DNA of 64,000 nt from Diaminobutyricimonas aerilata (GCF_002797715.1 NZ_PGFF01000001.1:1201304-1265303), one strand, 5' to 3'. Numbered from the stretch's first letter, positions 51,757 to 59,675 are shown. Made by a program: numbers and translations. Notes: a model not told the origin generated them from the sequence alone.

Positions 51757-51768
51757 CAGGAGGGGTCG

Positions 51769-53010
51769 ATGTCCGCCGCGCCGCCCGCTGCACCTCGCGC
51801 CGCTCTGCGCGTGCTGCCGCTGCTCGGGCCCGCCATGGTCGCGGGCGTCGCCTACCTCGATCCGGGGAACGTCGCGAGCAATATGACGGCGGGCGCCCAG
51901 TACGGGTTCCTCCTGGTGTGGGTTGTCATCGTCGGCAACGCGATGGCCTGGCTCATCCAGTACCTCTCCGCCAAACTCGGGCTCGTCACCGGCCGCAGCC
52001 TTCCCGAGGTGCTCGGCGACCGCATCCGCCACCGGTACGCCCGCTACGCGTATTGGGTGCAGGCGGAGCTCGTCGCGATGGCGACGGATGTGGCCGAGGT
52101 GATCGGCGGCGCGATCGCGCTGCAACTGCTGTTCGGTGTCCCGTTGCTCGCCGGAGGGGTCATCACGGGTGTCGTCTCGATGGTGCTCCTCGCCATCCAC
52201 AACCGCCGCGGGTCGAAGCCGTTCGAGCGGATCGTCTCGACCCTCGTCGTCGTGATCGCGGTCGGATTCTGCGCCGGGCTCGTCGTCGGACCTCCCGCCG
52301 CGGCCGATGTCGTCGGCGGACTCCTGCCGCGCTTCGAGGACACGGGATCGGTGCTGCTCGCCGCATCGATCCTCGGCGCCACGGTCATGCCGCATGCGAT
52401 CTACGCGCACTCCGCGCTCACCCGCGACCGCTTCGGTCGCGTCGACGAAGGCGCGGACCGCGCGACGGTGCTGCGCGCCACCCGCATCGACGTCACCATC
52501 GCGCTCGTACTCGCGGGGACGGTGAACGTCGTCATCCTGCTGCTCGCCGCGACCAACCTGCAGGGCGTCGCGGGCACCGACACGCTCGAGGGCGCCCACG
52601 CCGCGCTCGATGCGGCACTCGGTCCGGTGATCGCGACGTGCTTCGCCGTGGGGCTGCTCGCCTCCGGACTCGCGTCGACGTCGGTGGGCGCCTATGCGGG
52701 CGCGGAGATCATGCACGGGCTGCTGCGCACGCGAGTGCCGCTGCTCGCCCGCCGCGCCGTCACGCTCGTGCCGGCGCTCGCGCTCCTCGCGCTCGGCGTG
52801 GATCCGACCCTCGCCCTCGTGCTCAGCCAGGTCGTGCTGTCGTTCGGCATCCCGTTCGTGCTCGTGCCGCTCGTGTGGTTGACGGCGAAACGGGAGCTGC
52901 TCGGGTCGAGCGTCAACCGCCGCGGCACGACCCTCGCGGCCGCCGTCGCGGCGCTGCTGCTGATCGCGCTCAACGTGACGCTGCTCATCCTGCTCGCCAC
53001 CGGCGGCTGA
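51769..53010 (+). CDS. mntH: Nramp-family Mn2+/H+ symporter
   Basis: A 413-residue importer of divalent metals, mainly manganese in bacteria. The metal-site motifs are DPGN in helix 1 (AYLDPGNVASN) and MPHAIYAHS in helix 6; about 11 membrane segments are visible. AGGAGGGG precedes ATG 51769. It follows the regulator by 38 nt, with the palindromic operator in that gap, so it is likely switched off when manganese is sufficient. Confidence 0.94.
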   Translation: MSAAPPAAPRAALRVLPLLGPAMVAGVAYLDPGNVASNMTAGAQYGFLLVWVVIVGNAMAWLIQYLSAKLGLVTGRSLPEVLGDRIRHRYARYAYWVQAELVAMATDVAEVIGGAIALQLLFGVPLLAGGVITGVVSMVLLAIHNRRGSKPFERIVSTLVVVIAVGFCAGLVVGPPAAADVVGGLLPRFEDTGSVLLAASILGATVMPHAIYAHSALTRDRFGRVDEGADRATVLRATRIDVTIALVLAGTVNVVILLLAATNLQGVAGTDTLEGAHAALDAALGPVIATCFAVGLLASGLASTSVGAYAGAEIMHGLLRTRVPLLARRAVTLVPALALLALGVDPTLALVLSQVVLSFGIPFVLVPLVWLTAKRELLGSSVNRRGTTLAAAVAALLLIALNVTLLILLATGG

Positions 53011-53053
53011 GCGGGCCCGCCACCGGCCGCGGTCGGCCCGGCGGGCGCGGCTC

Positions 53054-53078
53054 GCTCCCTGAGCCTGTCGAAGGGAGC
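53054..53078. repeat. Intergenic hairpin repeat GCTCCCT...AGGGAGC
   Basis: A 7-bp stem with loop GAGCCTGTCGA, 44 nt after the mntH stop. The core CCCTGAGCCTGTCGAAGGG is, from general knowledge, a very common dispersed intergenic element in high-G+C genomes. It may help end or stabilise the mntH transcript. Confidence 0.7.
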
Positions 53079-53251
53079 CGTGCGGGGCCGCGATGTGCAC
53101 TGAGCGCGGACGATTCGTCGGACGCGCCGTGCCCGCCGCGTGCACGTCGGCGTGTCGCGGTACGAGTCCGCTGTGGCTGCCGCCGGCGGGACGCCGGGGC
53201 GCGTTCTCGACCTGGCGGCACTCCGCGGTGCTCCGGGCTGCCGGATGTCTC

Positions 53252-53313
53252 GCGCTACAGTTCCGTGCTCACGCGCCGGACTTTTGTGGCGCTCGAGCGC
53301 GGAACTGTAGCGC
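53252..53313. repeat. 26-bp inverted repeat, 10-nt loop
   Basis: Left arm 53252-53277 and right arm 53288-53313 match at 23 of 26 positions around the loop GGACTTTTGT. The right arm runs into the tandem 40-bp units, so the same core (GGAACTGTAGCGC) occurs three times with one reversed copy. Confidence 0.85.
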
Positions 53314-53402
53314 GACGCGCGGAGACAGTGGCGGCAGCGCGGAACTGTAGCGCGACGCGCGGAGACAGTGGCGGCAGCGCGGAACTGTGGCGCGAGGCGC
53401 GG
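53301..53402. repeat. 2.5 tandem copies of a 40-bp unit
   Basis: Units 53301-53340 and 53341-53380 are identical over all 40 bases; a partial third copy with two changes runs to 53402. There are no spacers, so it is not a CRISPR array. Confidence 0.95.
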
Positions 53403-53451
53403 ACGCGTCGCGGGCCGGGTGCGACCGCCGGAGTGGGCGGAGCGTCCCGGG

Positions 53452-54189
53452 TCAGTGCTTCGGGTCGTTCTCGCGGTTCTGGTCGAAGTACTCGGGCGAG
53501 AGGGCGAGCGACGCGGTGTCGACCGGCTCCGCCGCCTCGGTGCGGGCGCGACGCGCCTTGCGGGACGACTGGATGTAGTGGAACACCGTCGGCACGACCG
53601 CGGTGAGCACGGCGGCGAGCAGGATGAGGTCGATGTACTCCTGCACGAAGTCCGCCACGGGCGGGATGTAGCCGAGCAGGTAGCCGCCGTAGGTGAGCCC
53701 GGCGCCCCAGATGAGCGCGCCGATCGCGTTGTACAGCGAGTACTTCGCGTAGTTCATATGCCCGACGCCCGCAGCCACCGGGGTGAACGTGCGGACGATC
53801 GGCACGAAGCGGGCCACGATCACGGCGAGTCCACCGAAGCGTTCGAAGAACGCGTTCGTCCGCTCGACGTTCTTGACCGAGAAGAGCCCGGACTCCTTGC
53901 GCTCGAAGATGCGCGGGCCCGCCTTGTGCCCGATGAGGTACCCGACTTCACCGCCGAGGAACGCGGCGAACGCGATCGCGAGGCAGACCCACCAGATGTC
54001 CACGGGGAAGTCGGGATTGAACGCGAGCAGGCCCGTGATGATGAGCAGGGTGTCGCCCGGCAGCAGGAAGCCGACGAGCAGGCCGGTCTCGGCGAACACG
54101 ATGAGGCAGACGCCGAGGAGGGCGAACGGCCCGAACGCGGTGATGAGCGTCTCGGGGTCGAGCCAGGGGATGAGCGCAGCGGGGGCCAC
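53452..54189 (-). CDS. DedA-family membrane protein
   Basis: A 245-residue protein with about five membrane segments of the DedA/SNARE-associated family, which includes undecaprenyl-phosphate and phospholipid flippases. The conserved LLPGDTLLIITGLLA and RFVPIVRTFTPVAAGVGHM motifs (charged residues E34 region and R128 region) are present. The C-terminal 40 residues are cytosolic. GTG 54189 has GGAG 6 nt upstream. It may recycle the lipid carrier used for surface polymers, which is inference from family. Confidence 0.9.
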   Translation of the reverse strand: MAPAALIPWLDPETLITAFGPFALLGVCLIVFAETGLLVGFLLPGDTLLIITGLLAFNPDFPVDIWWVCLAIAFAAFLGGEVGYLIGHKAGPRIFERKESGLFSVKNVERTNAFFERFGGLAVIVARFVPIVRTFTPVAAGVGHMNYAKYSLYNAIGALIWGAGLTYGGYLLGYIPPVADFVQEYIDLILLAAVLTAVVPTVFHYIQSSRKARRARTEAAEPVDTASLALSPEYFDQNRENDPKH

Positions 54190-54274
54190 AGGACTCCAGT
54201 CGTCGGGTGCCGGCGACGGCAGGCGGATATCCGTTCAGATTAGCGGGTGACGCTCACCTCGCGCCGGATGCGGC

Positions 54275-54359
54275 TGGTGCGGAAGGTGGGACTCGAACCC
54301 ACACGCTCGAAAGCACAGGAACCTAAATCCTGCGTGTCTACCGGTTTCACCACTCCCGC
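54275..54359 (-). tRNA. tRNA-Leu (TAG)
   Basis: An 85-nt class II tRNA with a long variable arm and encoded CCA. Acceptor GCGGGAG pairs with CTTCCGC (one G-U), anticodon loop TTTAGGT gives TAG, T-arm GGTTCGAGTCC. Divergent from tRNA-Glu. Confidence 0.96.
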
Positions 54360-54371
54360 TGATGCGCGATC

Positions 54372-54377
54372 AGTGTA
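54372..54377 (-). promoter_or_regulatory. -10 box TACACT of tRNA-Leu
   Basis: TACACT lies 12 nt before the tRNA 5' end on the minus strand. The -35 is unclear. Confidence 0.5.
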
Positions 54378-54401
54378 TCGACCGGGTGCGTCGCGCTCGT
54401 T

Positions 54402-54431
54402 TTGCGAGTCGCCACGGGCCTGTGGCATACT
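54402..54431 (+). promoter_or_regulatory. Promoter of tRNA-Glu
   Basis: -35 TTGCGA (54402-54407) and -10 CATACT (54426-54431) with an 18-nt spacer, 17 nt before the tRNA. Confidence 0.55.
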
Positions 54432-54448
54432 CGTCAAGTTGTCGTGAC

Positions 54449-54524
54449 GGCCCCATCGTATAGCGGCCTAGTACGCCGCCCTCTCACGGCGGTAACGCGG
54501 GTTCGAATCCCGCTGGGGTCACCA
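54449..54524 (+). tRNA. tRNA-Glu (CTC)
   Basis: A 76-nt cloverleaf with encoded CCA. Acceptor GGCCCCA/TGGGGTC, anticodon loop CTCTCAC on a CCGCC/GGCGG stem, T-arm GCGGGTTCGAATCCCGC. Reads GAG codons. Confidence 0.97.
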
Positions 54525-54530
54525 CAACGG

Positions 54531-54561
54531 GAAGCCCGGCTCCGGCCGGGCTTCTTGCATT
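54531..54561 (+). terminator. Terminator after tRNA-Glu
   Basis: Stem GAAGCCCGGC/GCCGGGCTTC (10 bp) around a TCCG loop, followed by TTGCATT. The tail is also the first bases of the 64-bp direct repeat. Confidence 0.75.
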
Positions 54562-54620
54562 ACCGGAGAATTCGTCGAACTGGGGCTTGTGCCCCCCGTT
54601 CGGGGTGCGTCACGCTGTGC
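54557..54620 (+). repeat. 64-bp direct repeat, copy A
   Basis: Matches copy B (55824-55887) at 63 of 64 positions; weaker similarity continues about 35 bases further. It lies just upstream of the first secreted paralogue and contains the internal inverted CCCCCCGTTCGGGG. An open frame from TTG 54587 (MCPPFGVRHAV) runs in frame into the following gene. Confidence 0.95.
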
Positions 54621-54661
54621 TCGTCCGGGCCGCTGGGAGCCCGGGGAGCCGGAGGATCGGC

Positions 54662-55819
54662 ATGTCGACGTCGAGGCGATGGATACGGTCGGTTCTCGCG
54701 ACGGGGGCCGTGCTGACGGTGGTGGTGGCAGGAGTCGCGGTCCCTGCGGCGGCGGCGGATACGGGAACGGCGGCCGTCGTCGAGTATCCCGCGGGCGGAG
54801 ACGACTGGCCGCGGCCGGAGGCGGAGTACGGTGCTCCCGCGCCGGAGGCACGCCGGATCGAGATCTCACCGGCCGCACGCACCATCCGGGTCGAACCCGA
54901 GTTCCCCGAGGATTGGTCGCTCGGGATCGTGTGCTGGCTCGAGGACGACGCCACGCGGACCGACCTCGCGCACCGGAACTGGGCCGGGATCATCTGGAGC
55001 GAAGAACCGGCCGAGCGCTACTTCACCGTGCCCGAGGGGGTGATCCAGCCCGACGTCGCCTACACCGTCACCTGTCAACGGGGTGAGGTGGTGATCGAGC
55101 GCATCGCGTGGCATCTCTCCGGTGTCGAAGACGGCGCAGCCGACGTCGCGCTCACCCTCGACCCTGCGAAGCACGTGTCCGACTCGTCTTTCCGTTACTT
55201 CGAGCTCGCGGCCTACGAGCGGCGCACCCTCCGTACCGGGGACACGGTCGTGATCCGCGGTGAACCGGGTACCTTCCACCAACCCGGACCGACCCCCGAA
55301 CTCCGGGTGGCCTTCGGATTCGATCCGGAACTCCTCGCCGACGACGCTCGTGTGTCGGACGACGGGTCCCGCGTCGAGTTCACCGTGCCGGAGTTCCCCC
55401 CCTCCGGCGCGACGAGGGCATCGCTCCGCGTCACCCTGGTCAGCGAGGAGGCGGGCTCCGACACCACGCCGACACGGCGGTGGACGACCCGCTGGTACTC
55501 GACGCCCGACATCGTCGCCCCCGATCTCGGGTCGTCCGTCCGGCTCGCCCTCAGCCGCAACCGTGGTGTGTCGTTCTGGCCGACCACGGGCACGGCGCGG
55601 GTCACCGTTCCGGGTGTGCTCTATCCGACCGGCACCATGACGGTATGGGTCGACGATCGCGCGGTCCGCGAGATCGAGATCGGACCGACGCTCGGGGCCG
55701 TGTCGTTCCGCTTGCCGAAGCTGGCGCCCGGCACCTACGCGATCCGCGTGCAGTATTCCGGCGCCCCCGGAGTCGCGGGTTCCATCAGCGCCCCGGCGTC
55801 GCTGCACATCCACGTCTAG
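54662..55819 (+). CDS. Secreted Ig-like protein, paralogue 1 of 4
   Basis: A 385-residue exported protein. Signal peptide about 1-32 (VLATGAVLTVVVAGVAVPAAAA), then an N-terminal domain with EYGAPAPEARRIEI and two cysteines (GIVCWLE, TVTCQRG), a middle part with LRTGDTVVIRGEPGTF, and a C-terminal Ig-like domain (YPTGTMTVWVDD...SFRLPKLAPGTYAIRVQYSG). No C-terminal anchor, so free or wall-associated secretion. ATG 54662 follows GGAGGA by 6 nt. The family is not recognised beyond the Ig-like end; function unknown. Confidence 0.8.
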   Translation: MSTSRRWIRSVLATGAVLTVVVAGVAVPAAAADTGTAAVVEYPAGGDDWPRPEAEYGAPAPEARRIEISPAARTIRVEPEFPEDWSLGIVCWLEDDATRTDLAHRNWAGIIWSEEPAERYFTVPEGVIQPDVAYTVTCQRGEVVIERIAWHLSGVEDGAADVALTLDPAKHVSDSSFRYFELAAYERRTLRTGDTVVIRGEPGTFHQPGPTPELRVAFGFDPELLADDARVSDDGSRVEFTVPEFPPSGATRASLRVTLVSEEAGSDTTPTRRWTTRWYSTPDIVAPDLGSSVRLALSRNRGVSFWPTTGTARVTVPGVLYPTGTMTVWVDDRAVREIEIGPTLGAVSFRLPKLAPGTYAIRVQYSGAPGVAGSISAPASLHIHV

Positions 55820-55823
55820 CGCC

Positions 55824-55887
55824 GCATTCCCGGAGAATTCGTCGAACTGGGGCTTGTGCCCCCCGTTCGGGGTGCGTCACGCTGTGC
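55824..55887 (+). repeat. 64-bp direct repeat, copy B
   Basis: Begins 4 nt after the stop of paralogue 1 and precedes paralogue 2. The frame from TTG 55854 (MCPPFGVRHAV) again continues in frame into the downstream gene, although the distance to the likely start is 51 nt longer than in copy A. Confidence 0.95.
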
Positions 55888-55979
55888 ACATCCGGGCTAC
55901 TGGGGGCCCGGGGATCCGCGTCGGGCCGTCACACGGGGGAGACCTCGTGCACCGCGTCCGCCGGGGGACGGGGTGGCGC

Positions 55980-57128
55980 ATGTCCGGTCGGAGCAGGTCG
56001 AGCTGGGCGGCCGTCGCCGCCACCGCACTCATCCTCACGGGGGTGGGGATCGCCTCGCCGGCTCACGCCGACGCGCCCCAGCCGACGGTCGACTATCCGG
56101 CGGGGTTCGGCGACTCGAGTTTCGAGCACACCTACGGCGCAGACGCTCCCGCGGCTCGGCGGATCGAGATCGGCACGGCCACCCGCACCGTGCGGCTCGA
56201 CCCGGGATTCGACGTCTTCCTGTACATGAATTGCTTCCTGGAGGCGCCGAACGGCGGCCAGCTCTCCGGCCGCACCTGGCACGAAGAGGAATGGGCGATC
56301 ACCGACAACCGCCGGCTCCCCGTCCCCGAGGGACGAGTGATCCCGGGTGAGCTCTACGAAGTGTGGTGCGACACCGGGGAGTTCACTTCGGAGCGGACTC
56401 GATGGATCCTGTCCGCCGTCGAGGGAGGCCCGACCACGCTCCCGCTGTTCGCGGATGCGTCGAAGGCCGTCGTCGAGCACGAGACCGTGTTCCTCGGTGG
56501 CGGGCAGAGCGAGCAGCGCACCCTCGCCGCGGGCGACCGTGTCACCATCACCGGATCACCGGGCACGTGGGCGCGCCAGGGCGAGATCGACACGGCCACC
56601 GTGGTCGTCGTCGCATCCGCCGGGTCTGGACGGGTCGAGACCGTACCCGAGATCTCCGGCGACCGGTCCGCCCTTACCTTCGTGGTGCCCGACGAGGCCA
56701 CGACGGCAGCCCTCACCGGCAGGATCGAATTGCAGGTGCGCGTTGACAGCACGCTGGCCGGTTCGGACACCGTTCCGGCTCAGACGTACTCGGCGTGGTG
56801 GGTCGCGGAGGCGATTCTCGTCGACCAGAAGACGTCATCGAGCGTACGGCTCGCATTGAGCGGCGAATACGCCGTGTCCGTCCGCCGCGTCACCGGCACC
56901 GCCCGCGTCATCGCGCCCGGCACCCCGCATCCGCTCGGCACCGCGACGGTCGTCGTCGACGGCGTCGCCGTCCAGGCCCTGCAGCTGCGCGACGGAGCGG
57001 GAGGGCGCGTCACCTTCACGCTGCCCCTGCTGAAACGCGGCACCCACGACGTGAGCGTCGTGTACTCCGGCACCGACACCATCCGCGGCAGCACCAGTCC
57101 GACGACGTCCGTACGCGTCATCTTCTAG
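55980..57128 (+). CDS. Secreted Ig-like protein, paralogue 2 of 4
   Basis: A 382-residue protein with a signal peptide ending SPAHA (about residue 30), TYGADAPAARRIEIG, two cysteines (YMNCFLE, EVWCDTG), LAAGDRVTITGSPGTW in the middle and a C-terminal Ig-like domain (PLGTATVVVDG...VTFTLPLLKRGTHDVSVVYSGT). GTG 55947 with GGGGGAG upstream is an alternative start that would add 11 residues before the signal peptide. The stop abuts paralogue 3. Confidence 0.8.
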   Translation: MSGRSRSSWAAVAATALILTGVGIASPAHADAPQPTVDYPAGFGDSSFEHTYGADAPAARRIEIGTATRTVRLDPGFDVFLYMNCFLEAPNGGQLSGRTWHEEEWAITDNRRLPVPEGRVIPGELYEVWCDTGEFTSERTRWILSAVEGGPTTLPLFADASKAVVEHETVFLGGGQSEQRTLAAGDRVTITGSPGTWARQGEIDTATVVVVASAGSGRVETVPEISGDRSALTFVVPDEATTAALTGRIELQVRVDSTLAGSDTVPAQTYSAWWVAEAILVDQKTSSSVRLALSGEYAVSVRRVTGTARVIAPGTPHPLGTATVVVDGVAVQALQLRDGAGGRVTFTLPLLKRGTHDVSVVYSGTDTIRGSTSPTTSVRVIF

Positions 57129-58262
57129 GTGCCCACCGTGGAGCGTTCCCGGGCCGCACTCCTCGTCTTTGCGATCGTGGCGTCCAGCGCGCTCGTCGTC
57201 GCCCCGATCAGCGCACCGAGCGCATCCGCCGCCGAGGTGTCGTTGGATGCCGGGCCGCCCGGTCACGACGTCTCGATCGACTACGGCACCACGATTCCGG
57301 ATGAGCAGCGGATCGAGGTCGGGCCGGCGACGACGACCCTCGTCGTGACCCCCGGCCTCAGCGAGGAGCCGCCCGGGGTCTTCTGCGCTGGTTCCGGCGG
57401 TCTGCCCGACTATTCGTCGCTCGAGACGCCGTGGACGGGCCGCGTGGTCGTGCAGGTCGATCCGGGCACCTTCGGCTCGACCGGCGGCATCGATGCGTGG
57501 TACCGCTGCCGCAGCGGTGGGGGACCGGAGACGTCGGTGTACTCCGAGACGTGGTGGCTCGCCGGCTCGGCCGACGCTCCGGAGACGGTCGAGCTGACCG
57601 CCGATCCGGCGAAGCAGGTGCAGCGGACGGACGACTACACCTTCACGGGTGAGGAAGCGGAGACGCCTCGCGTCGTCCAGGCGGGTGATCGGGTCACCGT
57701 GTCGGGCCTCGGGGGAGTGTGGCCGTCGTCGAAGGCGTACGTGTCGGTGAACCACCTAGGGGGGTCCACGCTCGCCCCGGCGGTGGTCGCAGCGGACCGC
57801 GACTCGTTCTCGTTCGTCGTCCCGCCCGATCTGCCGGAGAGCCCGTTCGGCGCGGCCTACTTCGTGCAGGCGAGCGCCGACTCCGGGATACCGGGCGATC
57901 CCTCCATGCCGGAGCTGCTCGTCAGAGCAGCCTGGTCGGACTACCTCACGATCCGCTCCGCCGAGGCCGCGGCATCGACCACGCGGTTGTCGCTCGATCG
58001 GCATTACGCGCTGTCGTCGTCGACGATCAGGGCGACCGTCTCGGTGCGTTCGGAGGGCCGGCCGGCGACGGACGGACGCGTGCGACTGCTCGTCGGCGGT
58101 CAGGAGTTCCGGCGCTCACTGACGGCGGACGACGCCGGCGACGTCACGTTCACCCTGCCCAAGCTCCGACGCGGCCTGCACACCGTCACCGCCGTCTACG
58201 ACGGCACCTCCGCCAGCGAAGGCTCGCGCGACCGGCCGGATCGCGTCCGGATCCTCTGGTAA
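57129..58262 (+). CDS. Secreted Ig-like protein, paralogue 3 of 4
   Basis: A 377-residue protein. GTG 57129 directly follows the stop of paralogue 2 (TAGGTG), implying translational coupling; GTG 57138 is possible. Signal peptide to about residue 35 (SAPSASA), IDYGTTIPDEQRIEVG, two cysteines (GVFCAGS, WYRCRSG), ELTADPAKQVQ, VQAGDRVTVSGLGGVW, and the Ig-like end (VRLLVGG...VTFTLPKLRRGLHTVTAVYDGT). Function unknown. Confidence 0.8.
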   Translation: MPTVERSRAALLVFAIVASSALVVAPISAPSASAAEVSLDAGPPGHDVSIDYGTTIPDEQRIEVGPATTTLVVTPGLSEEPPGVFCAGSGGLPDYSSLETPWTGRVVVQVDPGTFGSTGGIDAWYRCRSGGGPETSVYSETWWLAGSADAPETVELTADPAKQVQRTDDYTFTGEEAETPRVVQAGDRVTVSGLGGVWPSSKAYVSVNHLGGSTLAPAVVAADRDSFSFVVPPDLPESPFGAAYFVQASADSGIPGDPSMPELLVRAAWSDYLTIRSAEAAASTTRLSLDRHYALSSSTIRATVSVRSEGRPATDGRVRLLVGGQEFRRSLTADDAGDVTFTLPKLRRGLHTVTAVYDGTSASEGSRDRPDRVRILW

Positions 58263-58305
58263 CCCCGGAGCGCCCCACCCGACCCCCACAGAAAAGCGGC
58301 AGATC

Positions 58306-59487
58306 ATGGAACACCCCGTCCCCACCGCCCCCCGACGCGGCCCCGCCCGCGCCGTACTGGCCGCCGTCGCGGCTCTGACACTCGCCCTTCCGCTCGCGGC
58401 CGCGACGTCGGCGTCCGCCGCTGAAGTGGTGTTCCCCGCCGGTCCCGCCGACGGCAGCATCACCTGGACGTACGGCAGCTCCCAACCGGCATCCCGGCTC
58501 ATCACGATCGGCGCGCAGACGACGGAGATCACGATCGTGCATCCGATCCGGGTGACCGCGAGCGGGATCACCTGCACCCTGTGGAACCCCGCCGGTGGTC
58601 CGTCGACGTTCCGCACGTGGACCCGCGCCGAGTGGCAGGCGGAGGAGGTGCACTCCCTGCCCGTGCCCGCGGGCATCGTCGAGGCCGGATCCTTTGCGCT
58701 GTACCGGATGCAGTGCCGCAGCGGCGTCGAGCGTTCGCAGATCGCCGCCTGGGCGCTTAAGGAGAGCCGCACCGCCCCCGAGGTGCTCGCCCTCACCGAC
58801 GACCCGGCGAAGATCACGCGGTACACCGAATTCACCGAGCGACGCGGCGGTACCACGACGCCGCCGTCGACGCTGCGCCCGGGCGACCGGTTCGTGGTGC
58901 GCGGCGAGGCGGGAGCGTTCGCCCGATCCGGCCAGGACCCGGCTGTCCAGGCGTCCCTGCAGCCGATCACGATCGACGGTGCGCCGACGGCGCCGGCCTT
59001 CGTCGTGACGGGCGCCGAGGTGAGCGCAGACGGATCCGAGCTGTCCTTCACCGCGCCGGGCGACCTGCCGGCGACCCACGTCGGGGAGCGGGTGGTGGTA
59101 CGCACGGCGTCGGTCGTGCGTCAGCCGTTCACCGACACCACGCCAACCGTCGAACGCGACGTGCGATTCAACGTGATCGTTCGCGTGGAAAGCGCGCCCG
59201 CCGTGACGCCGACCTCGACCCGCCTGGCGCTAGCTCGGAGTGTCGGGTTCACGTTCTCGTCGGTCACGGCGACCGTAGCGGTCACTCCCGCGGCGGCGGG
59301 TGGCACGGTCGATCTCGTGGTGGACGGCACGGTCGTCGCGACGAAGCCCGTTCCGGCGACCGGCCGTGTGCCGTTCACCCTCCCGCGCCTGCCCCGCGGA
59401 CCGCACGAGGTCGTCGCCCGCTTCTCGGGAACGCCGACGAGCGCGGCGTCCGAGAGCGAGCCGCAGTCGCTCCGCATCCTGTTCTGA
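58306..59487 (+). CDS. Secreted Ig-like protein, paralogue 4 of 4
   Basis: A 393-residue protein. Signal peptide to about residue 40 (TSASAA), WTYGSSQPASRLITIG, two cysteines (GITCTLW, RMQCRSG), LTDDPAKITR, LRPGDRFVVRGEAGAF, and Ig-like end (GGTVDLVVDG...VPFTLPRLPRGPHEVVARFSGT). It starts 43 nt after paralogue 3 with only a weak ribosome site, and a strong terminator closes the cluster. Function unknown. Confidence 0.8.
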   Translation: MEHPVPTAPRRGPARAVLAAVAALTLALPLAAATSASAAEVVFPAGPADGSITWTYGSSQPASRLITIGAQTTEITIVHPIRVTASGITCTLWNPAGGPSTFRTWTRAEWQAEEVHSLPVPAGIVEAGSFALYRMQCRSGVERSQIAAWALKESRTAPEVLALTDDPAKITRYTEFTERRGGTTTPPSTLRPGDRFVVRGEAGAFARSGQDPAVQASLQPITIDGAPTAPAFVVTGAEVSADGSELSFTAPGDLPATHVGERVVVRTASVVRQPFTDTTPTVERDVRFNVIVRVESAPAVTPTSTRLALARSVGFTFSSVTATVAVTPAAAGGTVDLVVDGTVVATKPVPATGRVPFTLPRLPRGPHEVVARFSGTPTSAASESEPQSLRILF

Positions 59488-59492
59488 TGCTG

Positions 59493-59526
59493 AGCGGATG
59501 CCGCGGGTCAGCCCGCGGCATCCGCT
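59493..59526 (+). terminator. Terminator of the secreted-paralogue cluster
   Basis: A perfect 15-bp stem AGCGGATGCCGCGGG with its complement around a TCAG loop, 5 nt after the stop of paralogue 4. No T-run follows. Its last base starts the -10 box for terC. Confidence 0.75.
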
Positions 59527-59531
59527 ACCAT
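59526..59531 (+). promoter_or_regulatory. -10 box TACCAT for terC
   Basis: Placed right before the riboswitch-like leader; transcription would begin near 59538. The -35 would fall inside the terminator stem. Confidence 0.4.
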
Positions 59532-59539
59532 GGTGCGAG

Positions 59540-59655
59540 CGAGAGGGAGTATCCCGAACGCCGTGATCGTCACCACGAGCTCCGAGGATGCGGCTCCGGG
59601 CACGGCGCCGTCCGCTTTTCGGCCGGGGGAGAGACTTTCGGTCTTTCTCCATCCC
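59540..59655 (+). promoter_or_regulatory. Probable yybP-ykoY manganese riboswitch
   Basis: The terC leader contains, in order, AGAGGGAGTA, GATCGTCA and CCGGGCACGGC, matching the spacing and sense of the conserved loops of the yybP-ykoY class. CGCCGTG (59559-59565) pairs with CACGGCG (59601-59607). A second stem-loop (GGAGAGAC...GTCTTTCTCC, about 59628-59650) lies before the ribosome site and could be the expression platform. This class senses Mn2+ and often controls TerC/Alx exporters. Confidence 0.7.
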
Positions 59656-59675
59656 CTGATCCCCGAAGGAATCCC

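Larger units (their letters stand above)
53011..53451. other. 441-nt non-coding region with repeats
   Basis: No credible gene is seen between mntH and the DedA gene. The stretch holds a short hairpin at 53054-53078, a 26-bp inverted repeat at 53252-53313 and 40-bp tandem units at 53301-53402, listed separately. Open frames here have no ribosome sites and no family resemblance. Confidence 0.75.

Noticed and set aside
53301-53402. CRISPR-like repeats
   Set aside because: The 40-bp units are directly adjacent without spacers and no cas genes are near.
53368-54243. A plus-strand frame of 291 codons
   Set aside because: Antisense to the DedA gene, starts in the tandem repeat, no ribosome site and shadow-like composition.
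54449-59487. Genomic island integrated at tRNA-Glu
   Set aside because: No integrase and no repeat of the tRNA 3' end downstream were found; the 64-bp repeat does not match the tRNA.
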